From contig QOAX01000082.1 of assembly GCA_003972865.1 (NCBI GenBank), positions 1-11,958 of the forward strand: 11,958 bases of DNA, read 5' to 3'. Below are positions 6,580-11,958 of the stretch, one piece after another (within the stretch, counting starts at the first letter, position 1; the number at the start of each line of letters is the position of its first letter). Source of the stretch: Verrucomicrobiota bacterium (GTDB lineage: Bacteria; Verrucomicrobiota; Verrucomicrobiia; Limisphaerales; UBA1096). Position numbers and translations under genes: made by a program. The notes under the pieces were generated by a model. It was not told the DNA's origin. It saw only the letters and a program-made list of their open reading frames with translations, and made no database searches.

Positions 6580-6621
6580 AGTTTTTGGGTTGAACCGAGG
6601 GCCGCCAACTCGGCTGAAAAA

Positions 6622-6642
6622 TTGAAACTTGAAACTTGAAAC
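6622..6642 (+). repeat. Three tandem TTGAAAC heptamers upstream of prfB
   Basis: TTGAAAC occurs at 6622-6628, 6629-6635 and 6636-6642 without interruption, in the 89-bp gap between the glycosylase and prfB. Each unit contains a near-consensus -35 hexamer (TTGAAA). Confidence 0.85.
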
Positions 6643-6658
6643 TCAAAAAACGTACATT
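6629..6658 (+). promoter_or_regulatory. Candidate sigma70-type promoter for prfB
   Basis: The middle TTGAAA (6629-6634) and TACATT (6653-6658) are separated by 18 bases and match TTGACA and TATAAT at five and four of six positions. A transcript from here would begin only a few bases before the ATG at 6669, so prfB could be leaderless or nearly so. That fits the absence of a Shine-Dalgarno, but readthrough from the glycosylase gene is an alternative. Confidence 0.35.
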
Positions 6659-6668
6659 GCCCGCGCTT

Positions 6669-7809
6669 ATGTTTGAGGACATTGAGGAACAGTTGAAAGC
6701 CGCCGCGGAACGGGTCGTTCATCTACGGAGGTATCTTTGACGTTCCCAAGGCACAAAACCGCTTGACTGAAATCGAGGGGGAAATGTCCCAGGATAATTT
6801 TTGGGACAACCGCAACTACGCCCAAAAATTGGTGGACGAGTCGTCGTCGATCAAGCGCCGCATCGAGCCGTTGCTCAAGGCCGAGACGCAGCTCGCCGAC
6901 ATGCAGACGATGCTCGAACTGGCCGACGGCGAGGACGAAGCCACCCAAAAAGACGTTCAGTCCGAACTGGCCGCCGACTTGGCCAGGTTCACCGGGCAAC
7001 TCGAGGCACTCGAGCTGGAGCTGATGCTCGACGGGCCGCACGACCGCAGCAACTGCATCCTCTCCATCAACGCCGGCGCCGGCGGCACCGAGTCGTGCGA
7101 CTGGGCCAACATGCTCCTGCGCATGTACCAGCGTTGGGGCGAGGAGCGCGGCTGGCAGGTCGAGGTCAGCGAACTGCTTACGGGCGAAGTCGCCGGCATC
7201 AAGAGCGCCACGCTGCTCATTACCGGCGAGAACGCCTACGGCTTTTGCAAGGCCGAGCGGGGCGTGCACCGGCTCGTGCGCATCTCGCCGTTTGATTCGA
7301 ACAAGCGCCGGCACACCAGTTTCGCCAGCGTTGATGTCATCGCCGAGATCGAGGAGAACGAGCAGGAGGAACTGCCTCCGGCTGAGTTCGAGGTGGGCAC
7401 ATTTCGCTCCGGCGGCAAGGGCGGGCAAAACGTCAACAAGGTGGAGACGGCGGTGCGCATCCGGCACATTCCGACCGGGCTTGTTGTGGCCTGCCAAAAC
7501 CAGCGTTCGCAGCACCAAAACCGTGCCACCGCCATGAACATCCTCATGGCCAAGATCAGTGCGCGGCGCGAGGATGAACAGAAGTCCGAGCTGGAGAAAT
7601 TCTACGGCGAAAAGGGGAGCATCTCGTGGGGGAACCAGATTCGCAGCTACGTCTTCCAGCCGTACCGCATGGTGAAGGACCTGCGCACCAACGTGCAGTT
7701 GAGCGATGTGCAGGCTGTGATGAACGGCAACCTAGATCCGTTCGTCAACGGCTGGCTGCGCGCCGGCTGCCCGACCGAAAAGGCCGCAGCGGATGACGGT
7801 GATTCGTGA
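6669..7809 (+). CDS. prfB: Peptide chain release factor 2, expressed by programmed +1 frameshift
   Basis: RF2 recognises UGA and UAA stop codons on the ribosome and triggers peptide release. The ATG at 6669 opens 23 codons that stop at an in-frame TGA (6738-6740). A +1 shift there continues into the frame 6739-7806, ending at TGA 7807-7809, for 379 residues in all; RF2 of E. coli has 365. The joined sequence reads YLDVPKAQNRL across the junction. The tripeptide anticodon SPF is at residues 206-208 (bases 7285-7293), which separates RF2 from RF1, and the catalytic GGQ is at 251-253 (7420-7428) in GGKGGQNVNKVETAVRIRH. SPF and GGQ fall within a residue or so of their E. coli positions. No Shine-Dalgarno precedes the ATG. 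The gene converges with the GYF gene at 7827, 17 bases away. Annotated only from an internal ATG (6763), it would lose its first 31 residues. Confidence 0.97.
6727..6741 (+). promoter_or_regulatory. prfB +1 programmed frameshift site
   Basis: GGAGG (6727-6731), a three-base TAT spacer, the slippery CTT codon (6735-6737), then TGA and C (6738-6741). This has the layout of the E. coli site: an internal Shine-Dalgarno three bases before CTT, followed by a weak TGA-C stop context. When RF2 is scarce, termination at TGA is slow and the ribosome slips +1 to read GAC, so RF2 autoregulates its synthesis. Confidence 0.96.
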
Positions 7810-7826
7810 TCCTGCGGCTTGGATGG

Positions 7827-8312
7827 TTACATTTCGGAGGCCGCCCCGATGATGAACATGATCAGTTGGAATCCGCAGCCGACGGCAGTCAATATCACGC
7901 CAATCATCCCGCAAATCTTGCCAGCGTTGGTGATCCCCCGGCCGGCTGGATCCATCATCCCAGCGTCGATCTTCTTCAAGTCACCATTTCCAATGATCCA
8001 AGCGGCTATGCCGAACGGAAAACAACATGCGATACTCAATATTCCAAATGTGAGAACCATGGCCCCTTGATGGGGTGCATAATGTTTGACGTCCGCCTGG
8101 GGTGAGGGAGTGGATGAGGGTGGCGCTGAACTTGAAGGGGAAAGCAGAGCCATCAATTCCGGGTAATCGCTCAGTGGTCGCCACTCTTCCGAATCAACCG
8201 CGCGCACCATGGAGCCCTGGTTCATTCGCCCCTGCTGAAGCCAGGCGTGAATCTCCCCTTCGCCAATCGGACCGTACTCGTTTTCGTCCGATGCCTTGAA
8301 GTAATATTGCAT
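7827..8312 (-). CDS. Membrane protein with N-terminal GYF_2 domain and C-terminal DUF4190-like region
   Basis: The ATG at 8312 has AAGGAA eight bases upstream and gives 161 residues. Residues 1-56 fit the GYF_2 pattern: YYFKASDENEYGPIGEGEI, W24, 'GRMNQGSMVRAVDSEEWRPLSDYPE'-type spacing of Trp44 and Pro46. These domains are usually peptide or proline-motif readers. A Ser/Pro-rich linker (58-72) leads to a two-helix membrane region: helix one about 84-108 (MVLTFGILSIACC ... AAWIIGNG), a cytosolic or periplasmic loop (DLKKIDAGMMDPAGRG), and helix two about 130-156. The DUF4190-like pattern is my reading of that region. The same membrane module forms the whole of the next gene upstream (8447-8758), so the two are paralogues and this one has a reader domain added. 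Partner and role unknown. Confidence 0.85.
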   Translation of the reverse strand: MQYYFKASDENEYGPIGEGEIHAWLQQGRMNQGSMVRAVDSEEWRPLSDYPELMALLSPSSSAPPSSTPSPQADVKHYAPHQGAMVLTFGILSIACCFPFGIAAWIIGNGDLKKIDAGMMDPAGRGITNAGKICGMIGVILTAVGCGFQLIMFIIGAASEM

Positions 8313-8412
8313 GACTACAATTCCTTGTTGTGGCGGCAAATAACCCAAAAAACATTTGCAACCATGACAACATCCCGATCAAACGGTCGGCTGGGATAAG
8401 CCACCGCCACTT

Positions 8413-8443
8413 CTAAAAATTGGTTCAGGAAAAACCTAAAACC
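8413..8443 (-). terminator. Probable intrinsic terminator after the 8447-8758 gene
   Basis: Read on the minus strand, GGTTTTAGG (8443-8435) pairs with CCTGAACC (8429-8422) over a five-T loop with one bulge and one G-T pair, followed by AATTTTTAG (8421-8413). It begins four bases after the TGA at 8449-8447. The stem is only moderately stable. Confidence 0.5.
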
Positions 8444-8446
8444 GGA

Positions 8447-8758
8447 TCAACCGTTAAGTGCCGCAAGCCCTCCTCCAAGGATCACTATAAAAAGGACTAT
8501 GGCCAAACTGACTGCCGTAATGATACAGCAAATCATACCACAGATCATTCCAGCTTTGGTCGTACCTTCCCCTTCGGGATCCATCATGCCGTCTTTGATC
8601 TTTGCCAAGTCACCTTTACCCATAATCCAGGCTGGAATGCCCGTGAAAAAGCCGCATAAAACCAGGCTTAGAATGCCCAGTACTAGGATCAGGGTGCCGC
8701 GATGAGGTTCCAAACCGCCTGGGGCGGTTCCATGAGTGGTGGGGGGTACGTCATTCAT
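8447..8758 (-). CDS. Small DUF4190-like membrane protein, paralogue of the 7827 gene
   Basis: A 103-residue protein from the ATG at 8758. A polar, Pro/Thr/Gly-rich head (1-20) precedes hydrophobic helix one (about 22-46, LILVLGILSLVLCGFFTG), a conserved loop (GKGDLAKIKDGMMDPEGEG, 48-66) and helix two (about 68-97). The loop and both helices align with residues 78-156 of the neighbour at 7827: GxGDLxKI, the GMMDP motif and AGxICGMI are shared, and matching DNA such as GGATCCATCAT is still visible. Related two-helix proteins are common in bacteria and lack an established role. No strong Shine-Dalgarno is seen. A candidate promoter lies 30-58 bases upstream and a likely terminator follows, so it may be transcribed alone. 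Confidence 0.83.
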   Translation of the reverse strand: MNDVPPTTHGTAPGGLEPHRGTLILVLGILSLVLCGFFTGIPAWIMGKGDLAKIKDGMMDPEGEGTTKAGMICGMICCIITAVSLAIVLFIVILGGGLAALNG

Positions 8759-8787
8759 TGTTCGGTGTAGGTTGTAAGACAGGCCTG

Positions 8788-8816
8788 CGAATACCTAATG
8801 ATTCAGACTCAGTCAA
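8788..8816 (-). promoter_or_regulatory. Candidate sigma70-type promoter for the 8447-8758 gene
   Basis: On the minus strand TTGACT (8816-8811) is followed after 17 bases by TATTCG (8793-8788). The -35 box is five of six; the -10 box is weak (three of six). Transcription would start roughly 20 bases before the ATG at 8758, in the 127-bp gap shared with the divergent HIT gene. Confidence 0.3.
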
Positions 8817-8885
8817 CACTGATCTTGGCTCCGGTTCGGCTGGAACACTGCGCGCCGATCGGGCAGGCTCCCCGGCCGCTGACCA

Positions 8886-9230
8886 ATGGAAAAGACACTG
8901 TTCGAGAAAATCTGCGACAAGGAAATCCCGGCGGACATCGTTTACGAGGACGACCAAGTGTTGGCCTTCCGGGACATCAACCCCAAGGCGCCGACTCATG
9001 TGTTGGTGATCCCGCGAAAGCCGATCCCGCGCATCAACGAGGCCCAACCGGAGGATCAGCCGCTGCTGGGCCATTTGCTGCTCAAGGCGGCCGAGGTGGC
9101 GCGTTCGCTTGGCCTGGGGGAGGGCGGGTATCGGCTTGTACTGAACAACGGCACGGACGCAGGTGAGACTGTGCCGCACTTGCACTGTCATATACTGGGT
9201 GGACGCAAGATGGAGTGGCCACCGGGCTAA
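8886..9230 (+). CDS. HIT-family nucleotide hydrolase/transferase, HINT type
   Basis: A 114-residue cytoplasmic histidine-triad protein. HLHCHILGG at residues 98-106 is the triad (His98, His100, His102), with His100 expected to be the nucleophile that forms the nucleotidyl intermediate. The end GGRKMEWPPG is characteristic of the HINT branch, whose members hydrolyse purine nucleoside phosphoramidates such as AMP-lysine. IVYEDDQVLAFRDINPKAP (18-36) and THVLVIPRKPI (37-47) are the usual N-terminal strands, and LVLNNGTDAGETV precedes the triad. Length is standard for the family. The ATG at 8886 lacks a clear Shine-Dalgarno, but starting elsewhere would break the conserved N-terminus. It diverges from the 8447 gene and converges with the exported cysteine protein at 9319, with a strong hairpin between. 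Confidence 0.95.
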   Translation: MEKTLFEKICDKEIPADIVYEDDQVLAFRDINPKAPTHVLVIPRKPIPRINEAQPEDQPLLGHLLLKAAEVARSLGLGEGGYRLVLNNGTDAGETVPHLHCHILGGRKMEWPPG

Positions 9231-9261
9231 ATCTTGGCCAAACTGCGACTTTGTCTGCCCA

Positions 9262-9296
9262 CAAAAAAACGCCCCTAGCCAAGTTGGCTGGGGCGT
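9262..9296 (-). terminator. Strong intrinsic terminator of the 9319-9741 gene
   Basis: ACGCCCC (9269-9275) and GGGGCGT (9290-9296) form the outer stem. AGCCA and TGGCT continue it inside over a 3-base loop, with one unpaired T. On the minus strand the hairpin runs straight into a seven-base T tract (9269-9263). It lies 22 bases after the minus-strand stop at 9319. For the convergent HIT gene the hairpin is present but lacks a T tract, so it would act weakly in that direction. Confidence 0.88.
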
Positions 9297-9318
9297 GCTG
9301 AAAAACTGGGCGGGCCGA

Positions 9319-9741
9319 TCAGGTCTTCTTCTTGTCGGTAGCTTTACCTTTTCCCTTTTTGGGGGCATCAGCGATCTTACTGGCAACTAGCAAGCGTTTC
9401 TTGCCTTTGCCTTCGAACTTGCCGGTCACCGCAACGGCGATCTTGTCGCCACTGCAGATCCTTTTGTGAAACGCCTTGGTGACGGCGTCGTTCTTGAGCA
9501 GGGCGATACGCGTGACTTCCTTGCCCTCCTTATTCTTCCGCTTGATTTCCAATGCGGCCTGGCAGGCGTCGGTTTTCTTGAGCACGCACTTGGCGCACAT
9601 GATGGTGCCCTTGACGATGCGCTCCTTGGCCGCTTTATTGGTCTTGGCTGCACTTGGGTCAGCTTTTTTCTCTTCCGCAGATGCGGAGAACATCGCCATC
9701 GAGATGGCGACCGTGGTGAGGATTAATTTAAACGATTTCAT
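9319..9741 (-). CDS. Small exported CAKC-motif protein (DUF6370-like), lysine-rich tail
   Basis: The ATG at 9741 gives 140 residues starting with MKSFKLILTTVAISMAMFSASAEEK, a clear signal peptide cleaved after about residue 22; an upstream in-frame ATG at 9774 would put 11 polar residues ahead of it. The mature core reads VKGTIMCAKCVLKKTDACQ (43-61), with Cys49, Cys52 and Cys60, then ALLKNDAVTKAFHKRICSG with Cys96, and VAVTGKFEGKGKKRLLVASKI. Small periplasmic proteins with this CxKC-x7-C core, an 'FHKxIC' motif and an OB-like beta tail are common in Verrucomicrobiota; I believe they correspond to DUF6370. Metal binding through the cysteines is plausible but unproven. The C-terminus is a Lys/Gly tail. 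It lies 74 bases downstream of the M1 aminopeptidase gene on the same strand and has its own strong terminator. Confidence 0.88.
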   Translation of the reverse strand: MKSFKLILTTVAISMAMFSASAEEKKADPSAAKTNKAAKERIVKGTIMCAKCVLKKTDACQAALEIKRKNKEGKEVTRIALLKNDAVTKAFHKRICSGDKIAVAVTGKFEGKGKKRLLVASKIADAPKKGKGKATDKKKT

Positions 9742-9815
9742 TGTGTTCTGCCTTTTGGCTTTGGTTTCTGACAAACCGTACCGTTGGTCTATTCAAACAT
9801 TAACCGGCAAAAGTT

Positions 9816-11958
9816 TCACTTTTTTTCAGCTTTTTTTTTGCCAATAGCCGCATCGAAGCGCTTTTTGAGGTTGTCTAACTCCTTGATTAGCTTGGAGTTG
9901 GATTGTTTCAGGCTGGTAAGTTCTCGGCGGAGGTTTTTGAAATCGTCAACCGGCTTGCGTCCAGCGCGCAGTTTCTCGACCGCCTGTTCGGCGGCTTTGC
10001 GGGCGGGGTCATCCTCGGCCGCGCCGGTGAACTTATCCAGCACGGCAATGGCCCGGGGATCGCCCAGTTGGCCAAGCGCGTCGATGGAAGCCAAGGCGAC
10101 TCGGCGCTTGGGATTGTTCACGTGGCCGATGAGGAACTCACGGATGCCGGCCCTGTTTTTTTGGTTTCGTGCCAGGTAGCCAAGCGCGCGCAGGCCTGAG
10201 GCATAGCCGTTGGTGGTGAATTTCTCACCGTCGTTCTCCAGCGCGGCGCGGACCTTGGCGATGTTTGCGGGGATGTCCTGTTTGCGGAGCGCACTCACGG
10301 CGGCGTCGGCGAGTTGGTGTCGGAACGACTCGGAATCAAGCGCCTGGTTGATCAGCTTGCGCGCCTCCTTGTCGTTGTGGCCGGTCAGCCCGTTGATGAT
10401 TCGCGCGCGGATGGCCGGGTTCTTCTCCTTGGCTAGGCTCTGCTTGAGCGCGGCCAAGGCCTCCGGTTTGTATTGGCTGGCGATGTCAGAGATGACCTGT
10501 CGCCGAACCTTGGCGTTGGGTTGATCGGTGGAAGCGATCAGCGCGGAAAAGGCGTCGTCGCTGCTGATACCACGCAGCGCACGCGAAGCGGCAATTCGCA
10601 CGCCGTAGAACGGATCGTTCTGCAGGGCGTGCTTCAGTTTCTCGCGGGTGGTTTTGTCCTTACGCTTGGCCAAGAGCTCGACAGCCTGTAGGCGGCCAAG
10701 CGCGTCGCTATCATCAGCCAACTGCGCATGGAGCAACGCCGTCGAAGGCGTGAAGCTGAGCTTGGCCAGGAGCGTCACGTCGGGGTCGATGCGCACGATT
10801 GACGGTGCCTTGGCCAAGCGGAAGTAAAAGTCCTCCGCCGTCTTGGTGATGTGCAGCGAGCGATCGAGCGCCTGGCCATCGACGGTGAAACGCACCGGTA
10901 ACCGCACATGGAAGAGAAGCACGTTGGCATCGACTTTCTGTTCCTGCTTCACGCTGAGCTTGGCGAGCTTGGTTTTCTCGTCCCACGCGTAGCTGATTTT
11001 CAGCTCGGGATGGTGCGCGTGGAAGACGTACTGGTCGAAGAACCGGTCGAATGAATTGCCGGAGATTTCCTCGATAATCGAGCGCAAATCCTCGGTGACG
11101 ACATTGCCGTGCTTGTGCCGCTCGAGGTAGGTCTTCACACATTTACGGAATAGCTCCGGGCCAAGCTGCGAGCGCAGCATATGCAGCACCCAGCTTCCCT
11201 TGGAATAGGACATAAATCCGTATTTCCGGAACATTTCCTTGGGGGTGTTGTATTTGCGGTTGACCATCGCGGTGGTGTCGCCGCTGCGGCCGGTGAGGCT
11301 CTTTCGGTCGCGGTAAAGGCCGTAGCGCATCTCGTCGATGCCGTCCTTGTGGCCGGCGAACAGGTGCGTGTAATACGTGGCAAATCCCTCGTTGAGCCAG
11401 AGTTGGCTCCAGTCCTTGCAGGTGACGAGGTCGCCGAACCATTGGTGCGCCAACTCGTGAGCCATCAGCCCCTGGCTGCTGCGGATGTTTTCCGTCTCAT
11501 TGCTGAACAGCGTCGAGGCGTTGAGCGTGGTTTGACTGGTGTTTTCCATGCCGCCCCAGTTGAAGTCCTGCACGCAAACCTGGTCGTACTTCGCCCACGG
11601 ATACGGCACGCCGATTTCCTTTTCAAAAAACTCCATGCACGCCTTCGTGTCGCGGAACGAGTTGGCGGCGTTGGCGAAGTCGGACGGCGCGGTCCAGAAC
11701 GACATCGACAGGTCGCCGTGCTTCTCCTCGATGCGCTTGAAATGTCCGGCGACAAGCGTGATGAGGTAGTTGACGTGCGGCTTGTCCTGACTCCACTTGA
11801 CGACGCGCAGGCCAGAGTCGGCATCGACGGCATCGCTGACTTTCCGGCCATTGGACAGAACAACCATCGCCTCGGGCACGCGGCAGGTCATGGTGGAGGT
11901 GAAAAACTCGTTGGGCGCGTCAAAGCACGGGAACCAGTGCCGCGCCTCGATCGATTCG
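9816..11958 (-). CDS. M1-family aminopeptidase with C-terminal HEAT repeats, N-terminus outside window
   Basis: The frame enters at the right edge and ends at TGA 9818-9816, giving 713 visible residues. It opens with EARHWFPCFDAPNEFFTST, the core of the M1 N-terminal beta domain. The exopeptidase motif GGMEN is at visible residues 135-139, zinc ligands HELAH at 167-171 and the third ligand Glu190 in LWLNEGFATYY, i.e. HEXXH-x18-E, so the enzyme should be an active zinc aminopeptidase. After about residue 410 the protein changes to alpha-helical HEAT-type repeats (FYGVRIAASRALRG, NAKVRRQVISDIA, NPAIRARIINGLTG, RRVALASIDALGQLGDPRA), in place of the usual M1 C-terminal domain. A coiled-coil-like tail (LKQSNSKLIKELDNLKKRF) ends in KKKAEKK. 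M1 plus HEAT repeats recalls TAF2-like and other bacterial M1 proteins. Export is likely but the signal peptide is out of view. Confidence 0.95.
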   Translation of the reverse strand, partial: ESIEARHWFPCFDAPNEFFTSTMTCRVPEAMVVLSNGRKVSDAVDADSGLRVVKWSQDKPHVNYLITLVAGHFKRIEEKHGDLSMSFWTAPSDFANAANSFRDTKACMEFFEKEIGVPYPWAKYDQVCVQDFNWGGMENTSQTTLNASTLFSNETENIRSSQGLMAHELAHQWFGDLVTCKDWSQLWLNEGFATYYTHLFAGHKDGIDEMRYGLYRDRKSLTGRSGDTTAMVNRKYNTPKEMFRKYGFMSYSKGSWVLHMLRSQLGPELFRKCVKTYLERHKHGNVVTEDLRSIIEEISGNSFDRFFDQYVFHAHHPELKISYAWDEKTKLAKLSVKQEQKVDANVLLFHVRLPVRFTVDGQALDRSLHITKTAEDFYFRLAKAPSIVRIDPDVTLLAKLSFTPSTALLHAQLADDSDALGRLQAVELLAKRKDKTTREKLKHALQNDPFYGVRIAASRALRGISSDDAFSALIASTDQPNAKVRRQVISDIASQYKPEALAALKQSLAKEKNPAIRARIINGLTGHNDKEARKLINQALDSESFRHQLADAAVSALRKQDIPANIAKVRAALENDGEKFTTNGYASGLRALGYLARNQKNRAGIREFLIGHVNNPKRRVALASIDALGQLGDPRAIAVLDKFTGAAEDDPARKAAEQAVEKLRAGRKPVDDFKNLRRELTSLKQSNSKLIKELDNLKKRFDAAIGKKKAEKK
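10665..10674. repeat. Exact copy of CTTGGCCAAG
   Basis: Inside the aminopeptidase gene (minus strand), read Leu-Ala-Lys-Arg. Confidence 0.75.
10809..10818. repeat. Exact copy of CTTGGCCAAG
   Basis: Inside the aminopeptidase gene (minus strand), read Arg-Leu-Ala-Lys. A further TTGGCCAA at 10068-10075 in the same gene is read in the Leu-Gly-Gln frame. Confidence 0.75.

Noticed and set aside
6594..6616. CCGAG...CTCGG hairpin as terminator of the glycosylase gene
   Set aside because: Only five pairs and no T tract downstream on the plus strand.
6669..6740. Possible nonsense mutation or sequencing error making prfB a pseudogene
   Set aside because: The in-frame TGA sits in a full recoding context (GGAGG, three bases, CTT-TGA-C) identical in layout to the known RF2 site.
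6667..7518. A 283-codon minus-strand open frame opposite prfB
   Set aside because: prfB is certain from SPF, GGQ and the frameshift site; the antisense frame shows no family features.

Overview
The window is GC-rich DNA of a Gram-negative bacterium, most likely a Verrucomicrobiota member (Planctomycetota is the alternative). The grounds are a Tat-exported DUF1501 protein, secreted proteins carrying the 'LETSxDLxxW ... RYFRVR' module common in that phylum, many signal peptides and a RF2 of the 'GGKGGQNVNK' type. The lineage call is inference. No rRNA, tRNA, CRISPR array, phage gene or transposase was found.

Layout. (1) 1-338, minus: N-terminal part of a secreted alpha/beta-hydrolase running off the left edge, divergent from (2) 451-1851, plus: a secreted parallel beta-helix protein. 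(3) Convergent with it, minus strand: a secreted pentapeptide-repeat protein (1858-2742) downstream of a DUF1501 protein (2804-4147), with a terminator-like hairpin between them. (4) 4148-4433: a 286-bp gap. (5) 4434-5345 and 5393-5749, minus: an exported protein of unknown function and a small unknown protein. (6) 5803-6579 and 6669-7809, plus: a SMUG1-family uracil-DNA glycosylase and peptide chain release factor 2, the latter with a complete programmed +1 frameshift site. (7) 7827-8312 and 8447-8758, minus: two paralogous small membrane proteins, one with an added GYF_2-type domain. (8) 8886-9230, plus: a HINT-type HIT protein. (9) Minus: a small exported cysteine-motif protein (9319-9741) downstream of a large M1 aminopeptidase with C-terminal HEAT repeats (9816 to the right edge).

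The genes do not form one pathway. They are mostly exported proteins of a heterotroph (esterase, beta-helix, DUF1501, aminopeptidase) interleaved with housekeeping genes (uracil repair, translation termination, nucleotide hydrolase). I see no defence island, biosynthetic cluster or clearly new multi-gene system.

The most striking signal is not a gene. The palindrome CTTGGCCAAG occurs six times exactly (roughly 0.01 expected for random 12-kb sequence), with many one-step variants. It falls in intergenic DNA and in genes on both strands and in different reading frames, as expected for a highly iterated DNA-level motif rather than a protein-coding constraint. Other points are the prfB recoding site, a 14-bp palindrome just upstream of the beta-helix start codon, and a putative ribosome binding site lying inside the terminator hairpin ahead of the pentapeptide gene.
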